Assembly: GCF_009745985.1 (NCBI RefSeq)
Contig: NZ_WFIX01000191.1
Location: 434,001-498,000 of the forward strand
Direction: 5' to 3'
Length of the DNA stretch: 64,000 nucleotides
Source of the DNA: Microbacterium karelineae
Lineage (GTDB): Bacteria > Actinomycetota > Actinomycetes > Actinomycetales > Microbacteriaceae
Below are positions 19,634-28,021 of the stretch, one piece after another. Every line of letters begins with the position of its first letter. Positions within the stretch are counted from its first letter, which is position 1. The notes below the pieces were generated by a model that saw only the letters and a list, made by a program, of their open reading frames with translations, was not told the origin of the DNA and ran no database searches. The position numbers and the translations under genes are program-made.

Positions 19634-20547
19634 CGAACGTCACCTCCGCCACGATCCCTCTCAAGTTCCGCGGCGCGAAGCAGCGCCGCCGACCGGGTCG
19701 CCGCATCTTCGCGATCGTCAACGCGATCGTCCTGACGGTGTTCGCGCTCGCCTGCGTGCTGCCGTTCGTCAACGTGCTCGCGAGCTCGTTCGCGACGCCC
19801 GGCGAGATCGCGACGACCCCGTTCATCCTCTTCCCGAAGACGTTCACGCTCGACGCGTACACCTACATCCTGTCGACGCCGACGATCTTCCGCGCGATGG
19901 GCGTCTCGCTCTTCGTCACCGCGATGGGAACCTTCGTCAGCCTCGTCCTCACGGCCTTCATGGCGTACGCCCTGTCGAAGAAGCACCTCAAGGGCCGACG
20001 CGTCATCAACTTCCTCGTCGTGTTCACGATGCTGTTCTCGGGCGGCATGATCCCGACGTTCATGGTCGTCAACGCCTTCGGCCTCATCGACTCCCTCTGG
20101 TCGCTCATCCTCCCCGTCGCGATCAACGCCTTCAACTTCGTGATCATGCGCAGCTTCTTCCAGGGCATCCCCGAGAGCCTCGAGGAGGCGGCCCGTATCG
20201 ACGGCTGCTCGGAGTTCGGCGTCTTCCTGCGCATCGTGCTGCCGCTCTCGCTCGCATCGATCGCGACGATCGGCCTGTTCTACGCCGTCTTCTACTGGAA
20301 CACCTACCAGCACGCGATCCTCTACATCAACGACTCGACCAAGTGGCCGATCCAGGTGCTGCTGCGCCAGATCGTCATCGTCGCGAGCGGCATGAACGCC
20401 GACGAGTCGGCGGTCGACGTCGTCCCGCCCGCGCAGTCGGTCAAGATGGCCGTCATCTTCATCGCGACGCTGCCGATGCTCATCGTCTACCCCTTCATCC
20501 AGCGCTTCTTCGTCAAGGGCGCTCTCATCGGATCCGTCAAGGGATGA
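19630..20547 (+). CDS. ABC sugar importer permease, LplC/YtcP type
   Basis: A 305-residue inner-membrane permease that pairs with the LplB-type protein at 13193. About six membrane segments are seen. The EAA loop is LEEAARIDGCSEFGVFLRIV about residues 195-215, and NTYQHAILYINDSTKWPIQ and the C-terminal FVKGALIGSVKG are typical of the YtcP branch. The start at 19630 overlaps the previous stop as ATGA. Having the two permeases six genes apart is unusual; binding proteins, GH28 and DUF4064 lie between. Confidence 0.92.
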   Translation: MTNVTSATIPLKFRGAKQRRRPGRRIFAIVNAIVLTVFALACVLPFVNVLASSFATPGEIATTPFILFPKTFTLDAYTYILSTPTIFRAMGVSLFVTAMGTFVSLVLTAFMAYALSKKHLKGRRVINFLVVFTMLFSGGMIPTFMVVNAFGLIDSLWSLILPVAINAFNFVIMRSFFQGIPESLEEAARIDGCSEFGVFLRIVLPLSLASIATIGLFYAVFYWNTYQHAILYINDSTKWPIQVLLRQIVIVASGMNADESAVDVVPPAQSVKMAVIFIATLPMLIVYPFIQRFFVKGALIGSVKG

Positions 20548-22100
20548 GCCGCGTCGCGGTCGGCCCCGGAGACGCCGACCTGCCGTCGCTGCAGATGGCG
20601 GTCGACGTCCCGGGCGCGACCGAGATCGTCCTCGCGCCCGGCGTCTACGTCGAGCAGGTCGTCATCGCGCCGCGCCCCGCGCCGCTCGAGATCCGCTCGG
20701 CGACGGGCGATCCCCGCGCCGTCACGATCACATACGGTCTCCGCCAGGGCGACCTGAACGCGAGCGGCATGCCCATCGCCCAGGACTGCGCGACGGTCAC
20801 GATCGACGCCGACGACGTCACCGTGCGCGGCCTCACGATCGAGAACTCCTTCGACCGCGAAGCGGCCCCCGAGCTGCGCGACACGCAGGCGATCGCGCTG
20901 CGTACGCGCGGCGACCGCGTGCGCGTCGACGGCTGCCGGCTGCTCGGACGGCAGGACACGCTCCTGCTCGACACCCCGACGCGCGGATCCGTGCGCCGCG
21001 TGCTCGTGACCGACTGCGAGATCCGCGGCGACGTCGACATCGTGTACGGGCGCGCGACCGCCGTGATCTCCGGCGGCGTCGTGCACTCGACGGGGCCCGG
21101 ATACATCGCCGCACCGTCGACGATCCGCGAGAACCCGCGCGGCCTGCTCTTCGCAGGGGTCGCCTTCACGGGCGATGCGCCGGGCGGTTCCGTCGCCCTC
21201 GCGCGCCCGTGGCACCAGGGCGGATCACCCGAGGCGCTCGGAAGCGCCGAGTTCGTCGCCTGCTCCGTCGGGCCGCACATCTCCCCCGAGCGGTGGGATG
21301 ACATGGGCGGGTTCTCGTGGCGCGAGGCGCGGTTCGCCGAGCACGACGCGGACGGCCCCTCCGCGTCCGAGTGGCTGCGCGGCTGGGACGGCCCCGCGGA
21401 TCCGTCGGGCCGCGTCGTGATCGCGTCCGACTCCACCGCGAGCGACTATCCCGCCGCCAGGGCGCCGCGCACCGGATGGGGCCAGGTGCTCGCCGAGGTC
21501 TCCGGCCTCGAGGTCGACAATCACGCGGTCTCGGGCGCGAGCACGCGCAGCTTCATCGAGTCGGGCGCGCTCGACCGCGCCCTCGCCGCGCTCTCCCCCG
21601 GCGATGTGCTGTTCATCGCCTTCGGCCACAACGACCCGAAGCCCGATCACCGCCACGCGGAGCTGTTCACCGCCTACGCGGCGAACCTGCGGCGCTTCCT
21701 CGTCGGCGCGCGCTCGCGCGGCGCGATCCCCGTGCTCGCGACCTCGGTCGAGCGCCGCGGCGTCGTCGCCGCGGACACGGCGACGACGCACGCCGGCTAC
21801 CCGCAGCGCGTCCGTGCGCTCGCTCGTGAGGAAGGCGTGCCTTTCGTCGACCTCTCCCTGCTCTCGCGGCGTCTGTGGCGGGAGCTGGGCGAGGAGGGCA
21901 GCCGGGAGGCCTTCCTGTGGCTCGAGCCCGGCGCGTGGCCCGCCTCCCCCGACGGCGAGCGCGACGACACGCACTTCTCGCGCGAGGGCGCGCTGCGGAT
22001 CGCCCGGATCGTCGCCGGCGAGCTGGAGCGGCTGGGGCTGACGGGGATCCGTCAGCCGCGCGCCACCGCAGCGGCCCCGCGCGACTGCGCGATCGCCTGA
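20544..22100 (+). CDS. CE8 pectin methylesterase fused to CE12-type SGNH esterase
   Basis: A 518-residue two-domain enzyme without a signal peptide. Residues 1-280 form a CE8 beta-helix: GRQDTLL (Q137, D138), GDVDIVYG (D165, nucleophile position) and ARPWH (R221) keep the catalytic set that removes methyl esters from galacturonate. Residues 290-505 form a CE12 SGNH domain: SDST (S297), GHND (N363) and DDTH (D474, H477), as in rhamnogalacturonan acetylesterases. One cytoplasmic protein could thus strip both methyl and acetyl groups from imported pectic oligomers. It starts by ATGA overlap and its last 49 bp overlap the convergent esterase gene. Confidence 0.88.
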   Translation: MSRVAVGPGDADLPSLQMAVDVPGATEIVLAPGVYVEQVVIAPRPAPLEIRSATGDPRAVTITYGLRQGDLNASGMPIAQDCATVTIDADDVTVRGLTIENSFDREAAPELRDTQAIALRTRGDRVRVDGCRLLGRQDTLLLDTPTRGSVRRVLVTDCEIRGDVDIVYGRATAVISGGVVHSTGPGYIAAPSTIRENPRGLLFAGVAFTGDAPGGSVALARPWHQGGSPEALGSAEFVACSVGPHISPERWDDMGGFSWREARFAEHDADGPSASEWLRGWDGPADPSGRVVIASDSTASDYPAARAPRTGWGQVLAEVSGLEVDNHAVSGASTRSFIESGALDRALAALSPGDVLFIAFGHNDPKPDHRHAELFTAYAANLRRFLVGARSRGAIPVLATSVERRGVVAADTATTHAGYPQRVRALAREEGVPFVDLSLLSRRLWRELGEEGSREAFLWLEPGAWPASPDGERDDTHFSREGALRIARIVAGELERLGLTGIRQPRATAAAPRDCAIA

Positions 22101-22849
22101 TACGCCGCGAAGCAGTTCGCGCCGAGGATGCGCTGTCCCGCGGCCGTGAAGTGCGTCGAGGCGTCGTTGATGTGTCCGACGGGCGGCGCCTCGGCGTATC
22201 CCGTGAGCGGGATCCGATCCGGGGTGCGGCGGAGCGCCTCGGCGACGCCCGCGTGGTCGGGGAACGCGATCCGCCGCTCCGCCGCCATCTGCCCGACGAT
22301 GAACGGCGCCTCCGACGCCTCGGGCACGCGCACGCGCAGCGCGAGGATGAGCTCGTCGAGGTCGGCGGCGTAGTCGTCCTCCGAGCGCCCGCCGTCCGAC
22401 TCGCCCTGATGCCAGATCACCGCGTCGATCCGTGCGTCCGGCCCGGCCGCGGCGAGCGCCGCGCGGGTGTGGCGCACCGCGGCGTCGAAGAGGTTCGGGG
22501 CGCCCTCCTTCTCGAAGCCGACCTTCCACACGCCCGGATACGTTCCGTGGCGGCGCATGCCCGTGCCGCCCATGGTGACGGGCACGATCAGGATGCGATC
22601 GCCTGCCGGCAGCGTCGTGAGCAGGAGGGAGGCGAAGGGTCCGCCCGGACCGAGCCCACCGGGCGGGTGGCCGCCGATCGGCGCGAGGGGCTCGCGCGCG
22701 GGGACGATGGTTCCCGCGTCGTCGCCGGATCCGGGGAAGGCGTCGATGCGCGGGTCGCGGGCGTCCTGCCCATCGGGCTCGAAGTCGGTGTTCGAGCCGT
22801 TCGCGTTGGACTGCCCGAGCACGAGGACGAGGCGGTATCGGCCGCTCAC
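22052..22849 (-). CDS. Sialate O-acetylesterase-like SGNH hydrolase (CE6-type)
   Basis: A 265-residue cytoplasmic carbohydrate esterase. LVLVLGQSNANG near residue 7 is the nucleophile block (Ser), VIWHQGESDGG about residue 140 is the WHQGE block, and DASTHFTAAGQ near residue 240 supplies the catalytic His. These blocks define the DUF303/CE6 group of acetylxylan and sialate esterases. The GTG start at 22849 overlaps the upstream serine hydrolase stop as GTGA, and a longer in-frame version upstream lies inside that gene. It ends the minus-strand operon and overlaps the convergent CE8-CE12 gene by 49 bp. Confidence 0.85.
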   Translation of the reverse strand: MSGRYRLVLVLGQSNANGSNTDFEPDGQDARDPRIDAFPGSGDDAGTIVPAREPLAPIGGHPPGGLGPGGPFASLLLTTLPAGDRILIVPVTMGGTGMRRHGTYPGVWKVGFEKEGAPNLFDAAVRHTRAALAAAGPDARIDAVIWHQGESDGGRSEDDYAADLDELILALRVRVPEASEAPFIVGQMAAERRIAFPDHAGVAEALRRTPDRIPLTGYAEAPPVGHINDASTHFTAAGQRILGANCFAAYQAIAQSRGAAAVARG

Positions 22850-24228
22850 CTGATCGCCCCCGTGTGGGCGATGGGCGCGTAGCTGCCGAACCAGTTCCAG
22901 GTGCCGCCGATCGCGGGCCCGAAGCCCTGCGACTGCACCGTGATGAGCCCGTCGTCGGTGACGAGGATCCGCATGCGCAGGCGGGCGATGTCGTCGCCGG
23001 AGAGGTCGACGCGCAGGTCGAGCGTATCGGGCTCGCACCAGCCGCCCGTCGCGACGCCGACGCCGAGGCCGGGGATCTCGACGGGATCCGCGTGGCCCGG
23101 GCGGGCCGCGATGGCCGCGGTTCCGAGGCCGGGGATCTCGACCGGATCCGCGCGGTCGAGGGGCCCGACGCTGACCGCGCTTCCGAAGCGCAGCTCGACC
23201 GCGTCGGCGCCGAGGCGCGCCTGGATCCGGGGCGGGTGCCCGCGGCCCGAGACCGCGATGAGCTCTCCGTCCGCTGCGCGCGCGTGGCGCGGGTCATGCC
23301 GCGGCGCCGGCCACCGCAGCTCGACCGGGTCCTCCCCGCTCGGATCGTCGGCGATCGCCTCGAGGAACAGCGAGGCGAGGCGCTGATCGCCGCTCTGGCA
23401 GGCCTGCGCGTTCGCCGTGACGACGGCGGCGACGCCGCGGTCCGGGTCGCCGTAGACGATCTGCCCGCCGAGGCCGAACATCATCCAGCCGCCGCCCGGC
23501 GGCAGCCAGAACTGGGCACCGTAGCCCGCGCGCAGGGGCGCGCCCCACGTCTGCATCGCGGGGTCGGCACGGCGCTCGAGCGCGGCGCGCACGACGCCTG
23601 CCGGGAGAACCCCGCCCTCGGCGTTCAGCGCCTCTGCGACGCGCAGCAGGTCGCGCGGCCGGCACACGAGGCCGGATCCCCCGTGTCCGACGCCATCCGG
23701 GCCGCGGCGCATCCGCATGCCGTCGCCGCCCGTGGGGGCGAAGATCCGGTCGCGCAGGACGTCCTCGAGCGGGGCCCCCGCGATCCGCTCCACGAGGGCC
23801 GAGAGCACATAGCTGCCGCTCGTGTCGTAGGTGAACAGCGTTCCGGGACGATGCGTCGGCGGCGTGCGGAACCAGCTGTCGAGCCAGTCGCCGTCCTCCT
23901 CGCGATAGGTCGTCGCGGCGTGCGGCCCGCGCATCGCGAGCAGGTCGGCGACCGTCGCGCGCGCGGTGAGCGGATCCACGGGGCGCTTCTCGGGGAAGTG
24001 GTCGACGATCCTGTCGTCCAGCCCGAGGCGCCCCTCGTGCGCCAGGGCGAGCACGATCAGGCCCGTGAGCGACTTCGCGACCGAGTACATCCGGTGCGGC
24101 GTGAGCGGCCCGAGCGGCGCGGCGCCCGCGCTCTGCACGAGCTCGCCGTGCACGCTCACCTCGAGCGAGTGGAGCGCGATGTCGTGCGCCGCCGCGCGGG
24201 CGACGAACGCGGCGAGCGGGTCGGTCAC
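22846..24228 (-). CDS. Serine hydrolase, beta-lactamase/class C esterase fold
   Basis: A 460-residue protein. MYSVAKSLTG gives the SxxK motif (S49, K52), and FTYDTSGSYVLSALVERI near residue 132 supplies the tyrosine block. The C-terminal 100 residues form an extra beta-rich part containing ADPVEIPGLG twice, 20 residues apart, from a 60-bp internal repeat at about 23060-23160. No signal peptide is seen, so it acts in the cytoplasm, more likely as an esterase of sugar esters than as an antibiotic lactamase. It is stop-start coupled to both neighbours (ATGA before, GTGA after) in an operon of GH43, LacI and an oxidoreductase. Confidence 0.82.
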   Translation of the reverse strand: MTDPLAAFVARAAAHDIALHSLEVSVHGELVQSAGAAPLGPLTPHRMYSVAKSLTGLIVLALAHEGRLGLDDRIVDHFPEKRPVDPLTARATVADLLAMRGPHAATTYREEDGDWLDSWFRTPPTHRPGTLFTYDTSGSYVLSALVERIAGAPLEDVLRDRIFAPTGGDGMRMRRGPDGVGHGGSGLVCRPRDLLRVAEALNAEGGVLPAGVVRAALERRADPAMQTWGAPLRAGYGAQFWLPPGGGWMMFGLGGQIVYGDPDRGVAAVVTANAQACQSGDQRLASLFLEAIADDPSGEDPVELRWPAPRHDPRHARAADGELIAVSGRGHPPRIQARLGADAVELRFGSAVSVGPLDRADPVEIPGLGTAAIAARPGHADPVEIPGLGVGVATGGWCEPDTLDLRVDLSGDDIARLRMRILVTDDGLITVQSQGFGPAIGGTWNWFGSYAPIAHTGAIR

Positions 24229-25361
24229 GACCGCACCGCCGTGAACGGGCTGCCGATCGCCGTGAAGGTCGCCTCGGCGGCGAGGGCCCGCTCGAGCTCG
24301 TCCTCGATGCCCGCGACGACGAGGTGGCGGCCCCGGTCGTCGTCGCGCTCGGAGACGAACGCGGCCGGGATCGGCGTCGGAGCGGGCGCCGCGACGACGC
24401 CGTCGACGAGGCGCATGAACGCCCCCGTGGCGGCGATGGGCGCGAGGAGCGCATCGCCGCGCTCGCGCGCCGCGAGGAGGTTCTCGAGCAGGTCGACGGT
24501 CGTCGTGGCGATGGTCTCACGCACCGCGCCGTCGGCGCCCCGCAGATCGACACGGTCGGACTTGTACCAGAACCGCAGGGATCCGCGCGTGCCGACGACC
24601 TCGACATACGGCTCGGCGTGCGCCGCCGCCGCGAGCGTGACGGCCGTCGTGAGCCGCACACCGCCCGGCAGGCCGAAGATCGCGACCGAGGTGTCGTCGG
24701 CCTCGATGTCGTTCGCGCGCCAGAGATCGAGCTCGAGCGAGGCGACATCGCCCGCCTCGGTCGCGCCCGCGATCGCGAGCGCCGTCGCCGTCGCGTGCGC
24801 GAGGGGGTTCGTCAGCACGCCATCGGCCACGACGCGGTCGTCGAGCGTGCGCCTCCCCGCCCAGGGCGAGCGCGTCCAGTAGACATCGTCGCGCACCCAC
24901 GCGCCCGTCGCGGCGTACCGCACGACGTCGCCGATCTCGCCCGCGGCCACGCGCGAGCGGACGAGGCCGATCGCGCCCGATCCGAGGCTCTGGAAGCCGA
25001 TCTGCACGCGCGCGCCCGCGCGATCCGCGAGTGCCGTGAGCCGCTCGAACTCGTCGAGCGTCGCCGTCGTCGGCTTCTCGAGCAGGACGTCGTTGCCGCC
25101 GGCGATCGCCGCGGACGCCAGGATGAAGTGGGTGTGGATGGGCGTGCAGATCACCACGATGTCGGTCCCGCCCGCGGCGAGCATCTCGGCGCCGTCTGCG
25201 AAGCGCGTCGTGCCTGCGGGGAGCGCGTCGACCTCCGGCGGGTGCGGGTCCGCGACGGCGGCGAGGCGCACGCGCCCGGCCTCGTGCAGGCGCAGGGCGC
25301 GCGCGAGGTGGGTGCGGCCGTGTCCGCCGGTTCCGATGAGTCCGAGGCGCGGGGCCGTCAT
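24225..25361 (-). CDS. Gfo/Idh/MocA family oxidoreductase
   Basis: A 378-residue NAD(P)-dependent sugar oxidoreductase. GLIGTGGHGRTHLARAL forms the Rossmann loop, EKPTT near residue 96 carries the catalytic lysine, and the C-terminal beta-sheet domain follows. The start at 25361 has AGGAGA at a suitable distance; the reading frame stays open far upstream but is not coding there. It lies 50 bp after LacI and overlaps the serine hydrolase start as ATGA. The substrate is likely a uronic acid or deoxy sugar from pectin; this comes from context, not from the sequence. Confidence 0.87.
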   Translation of the reverse strand: MTAPRLGLIGTGGHGRTHLARALRLHEAGRVRLAAVADPHPPEVDALPAGTTRFADGAEMLAAGGTDIVVICTPIHTHFILASAAIAGGNDVLLEKPTTATLDEFERLTALADRAGARVQIGFQSLGSGAIGLVRSRVAAGEIGDVVRYAATGAWVRDDVYWTRSPWAGRRTLDDRVVADGVLTNPLAHATATALAIAGATEAGDVASLELDLWRANDIEADDTSVAIFGLPGGVRLTTAVTLAAAAHAEPYVEVVGTRGSLRFWYKSDRVDLRGADGAVRETIATTTVDLLENLLAARERGDALLAPIAATGAFMRLVDGVVAAPAPTPIPAAFVSERDDDRGRHLVVAGIEDELERALAAEATFTAIGSPFTAVRS

Positions 25362-25411
25362 GGCGGGGGTCTCCTGGTCGTCGCGGGCGGGGTGCGTCTC
25401 GCGCGGCGCCG

Positions 25412-26428
25412 TCACGGGCGCTCCCCCGTGCTGCCGCGGCGCGCGAGCTCGGGGGCGAAGGTCACGGCCGCGCGGTCGGCGTCGCCGTTCATCTCGGCGA
25501 CGAGGGCCGTCCAGGCACGCTCGCCGAGATCGCCGAGCCGCGAGGTCATGGTCGTGAGGCTCGGCGACGAGTACTGCGAGTAGGGAATGTCGTCGAATCC
25601 GGCGACCGAGAGGTCCTGCGGCACCCGCACGCCCTCCTCGGTGAGCCGCCCGAGCAGGCCGAGCGCCACGACGTCGTTGAACGCGATCGCCGCCGTCGCG
25701 CCCGTCTCGCGCACCGCGGGCCAGGCGGCGTAGCCGTCTTCGAAGGCGTGCCCGCACGGGATCTCCTCGATGCGCACGTCGTCGTGCGATGCGCGCACGT
25801 GCTCGAGCCCGCGCTGGCGCGCCCAGTTCGAACGGCTCTCGGGCGGGCCCGCGAGGTAGGCGATCTCCGTGTGTCCCAGCGAGACGAGGTGCTCGGCGAG
25901 CTCGCGCACGCCCGCCTCGTAGTCGACGAGCACGGATCCGGCGCGCTCGCCCGTCGTGCGGTTGAACACCACGACGGGGTGCACGCGCGGGATGAGGTCG
26001 ATCAGCTCCTCGCGCGTCATACGCGGCGCGAACAGGGCGATCGCGTCGGTGCGATTGCGGATGTCGAGAGTGACGGCCGCCTCGCCCTCGCTGTTCTCGA
26101 GGGTGTCGGCCACGAGCACCCGGTACCCGTCGCGCTCGGCCGCGCGGTGCAGGCCGTGCAGCACCTGGTGGAACATCGGGTTCGCGAGATCGGGCACGAC
26201 GACGCCGATCGTGCGGCTCACGCCGAGCGACAGCGAGCGCGCCGTCTCGCTCCGGGTGTAGCCGAGCTCGCGAACGGCCGCGCGCACGCGCTCGGCGATC
26301 TCCTCGTTCACGGTCGCGACGCCGTTCATGACGCGCGAGACGGTCGCCTTCGACACGCCCGCCTCTCGGGCGATGTCGGAGATGGTCGTCTCGCGCGAGG
26401 GGGTGCGGCGCGCTCGTCTGCCTGCCAT
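25412..26428 (-). CDS. LacI-family regulator of the pectin regulon (proposed)
   Basis: A 338-residue repressor. The N-terminal helix-turn-helix reads TISDIAREAGVSKATVSRVM, with hinge residues up to about 65, then a periplasmic-binding-like sensor (IGVVVPDLANPMFHQVLHGL to the PQDLSVAGFDDIPYSQY motif). It is the second gene of the operon that starts with GH43 (3-nt gap) and so would be made from the operator-bearing promoter at 27951-27982, an autoregulatory loop. It is the natural candidate to bind the AACCGGTT-core operators at 13076, 13118, 27959, 30088 and 32683. The effector is unknown, presumably a pectin breakdown product. Confidence 0.88.
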   Translation of the reverse strand: MAGRRARRTPSRETTISDIAREAGVSKATVSRVMNGVATVNEEIAERVRAAVRELGYTRSETARSLSLGVSRTIGVVVPDLANPMFHQVLHGLHRAAERDGYRVLVADTLENSEGEAAVTLDIRNRTDAIALFAPRMTREELIDLIPRVHPVVVFNRTTGERAGSVLVDYEAGVRELAEHLVSLGHTEIAYLAGPPESRSNWARQRGLEHVRASHDDVRIEEIPCGHAFEDGYAAWPAVRETGATAAIAFNDVVALGLLGRLTEEGVRVPQDLSVAGFDDIPYSQYSSPSLTTMTSRLGDLGERAWTALVAEMNGDADRAAVTFAPELARRGSTGERP

Positions 26429-26431
26429 GGG

Positions 26432-27943
26432 TCAATCCTCGTCCAGATCGATGCGGAAGTGGGTGAAGGTCCCGACGGCGTCCGGCGCGCCGTAGCCGCT
26501 CCCGGCGAACAGGGCGACCTCCGCGCCGATCCACTGACCCTCCGCGGCCATGACTCCGGGATCCACGTCGACCGAGGATCCTCCCGCCGTGATCGTCGCG
26601 GTGATGGCCGCGTCGGCGCCGCACGCGAGCTCGACCTCCGCCTCGCCCGCGACGGGCCACCGCGCGATGACGTGCTCGGCGAGGTCGTCCCTCCCACGCG
26701 CGGCGACGACCGCCTCGTCGCCGGAGGCCGTGCGGCGGATGCCCGCCCACACGTAGTCGCGGCCGAGGATCGCGAGGCCGGCGCGGGATCCCACGGGCCC
26801 CTCGAGGGCGACGCCCACGCGCGACCGCGACGCCATCCCCGGGAGAGGCTGGCCGAGCACGCGCGGCAGGACCCGCACATTGCCGGCGTCCTCGCTCGAA
26901 CGCAGGCGCAGCGCCCCGCTCCCGGGGACGATCGCCTCGGGATCCGGGTTCGCCTGCCACGTCCAGTACGGGCCGGGGACGCCGGCGGCGAAGTCGTCGT
27001 CGCGGGCGAGCGTGCGTCGCCCCTGTGCGGTGCCGTGGGGTGACGGATACGTCAGGACGGGCTCGTCCGGCCCGCCGTCGACCGCCGCCCCCATGAGGGG
27101 CCATCCGTCCTCACCCCAGGACATGGGCTGCAGGTGCACGACGCGCCCGAACGGGCCGCGATCCTGGAAGTGGAGGAACCAGTCGCGGCCGTCGGGCGAT
27201 GACACCCAGGCCCCCTGGTGCGGGCCGTTGACGGGCGTGGAACCCTGCGCGAGCACGATCCTCTCCTCGTAGGGCCCGTAGGGCTCGCGCGAGCGGAAGG
27301 CGGCCTGCCAGCCCGTCGCGACGCCGCCCGCGGGGGCGAGGATCCAGTACCAGCCGTCCCGCGCATAGAACTTCGGCCCCTCGAGCGTCATCCACCCGTC
27401 GAGCAGCGCGCCGTCGATCACGTCGCGCGCCGGGGAGAGCACCTCGCGCAGCTCGGGATCGACCTCCGCGACCGAGAGCACGTTCTTGCGGCCCGCGCGC
27501 GAGCGCGCCCAGCCGTGCACGAGATAGGCCCGCCCATCGTCGTCCCACAGCGGGCACGGATCGATGAGGCCGAGGCCCCCGAGCAGCAGGTGCGGCGCGC
27601 TCCACGGGCCGGCCGGATCGGTGGCGGTGACGACGAAGATCCCCTGATCGGGGTCGGGGTACACGATGAAGTACACGCCGCCGTGGTGGCGGATCGACGG
27701 CGCCCAGACGCCGCCCCCGTGGCGCGGCACGTCGAACCATGGGCGCGGCTCGACGGCGGGGAGCGCGTCGCCGACGCGCTCCCAGTTCACGAGGTCGTCC
27801 GACACGTACACGGGCAGGCCCGGCGCGCGGTTGAAGCTCGACGCCGTCATGACGTACCTGTCGCCGACGCGGATCGCGTCGGGATCCGGCAGATCGGCGT
27901 CGATGATCGGATTCCGGTAATGGTGCTCGCCCGTGAGGTTCAT
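26432..27943 (-). CDS. GH43 family glycosidase (arabinosidase/xylosidase type)
   Basis: A 503-residue five-bladed beta-propeller glycosidase with a C-terminal beta-sandwich. The general base block NPIIDADLPDPDAIRVGD is at residues 11-28. A second conserved Asp is in LIDPCPLWDDDGRAYLVHGWA, the general acid Glu in TLEGPKFYARDGWYWI, and the active-site His in NGPHQGAWV. Residues from about 320 form a concanavalin-like module as in beta-xylosidases of this family. No signal peptide is seen; a cytoplasmic arabinofuranosidase or xylosidase acting on pectin side chains is likely. The start at 27943 lies 7 nt after the -10 box TAGGCT (leaderless) and matches the family N-terminus; longer in-frame starts are not supported. 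Confidence 0.88.
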   Translation of the reverse strand: MNLTGEHHYRNPIIDADLPDPDAIRVGDRYVMTASSFNRAPGLPVYVSDDLVNWERVGDALPAVEPRPWFDVPRHGGGVWAPSIRHHGGVYFIVYPDPDQGIFVVTATDPAGPWSAPHLLLGGLGLIDPCPLWDDDGRAYLVHGWARSRAGRKNVLSVAEVDPELREVLSPARDVIDGALLDGWMTLEGPKFYARDGWYWILAPAGGVATGWQAAFRSREPYGPYEERIVLAQGSTPVNGPHQGAWVSSPDGRDWFLHFQDRGPFGRVVHLQPMSWGEDGWPLMGAAVDGGPDEPVLTYPSPHGTAQGRRTLARDDDFAAGVPGPYWTWQANPDPEAIVPGSGALRLRSSEDAGNVRVLPRVLGQPLPGMASRSRVGVALEGPVGSRAGLAILGRDYVWAGIRRTASGDEAVVAARGRDDLAEHVIARWPVAGEAEVELACGADAAITATITAGGSSVDVDPGVMAAEGQWIGAEVALFAGSGYGAPDAVGTFTHFRIDLDED

Positions 27944-27950
27944 CGACACC

Positions 27951-27982
27951 AGCCTACATGAGAAACCGGTTACTGATAGGCT
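27951..27982. promoter_or_regulatory. Divergent promoters sharing one LacI-type operator
   Basis: TAGGCT boxes face outward on both strands: 27956-27951 for GH43 (7 nt before its ATG, leaderless) and 27977-27982 for the plus-strand M24-like gene. Between them lies TGAGAAACCGGTTACTGA (27959-27976), matching the palindrome at the other pectin promoters. One bound repressor would block both directions. The -35 elements are weak. Confidence 0.7.
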
Positions 27983-28021
27983 CGCGCCACCGCAGACCTC
28001 TCCGATCGACACGAGGAGACC

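Noticed and set aside
22846-24228. Antibiotic-resistance beta-lactamase
   Set aside because: No signal peptide, an extra C-terminal domain, and a sugar-operon setting point to an esterase-like serine hydrolase.
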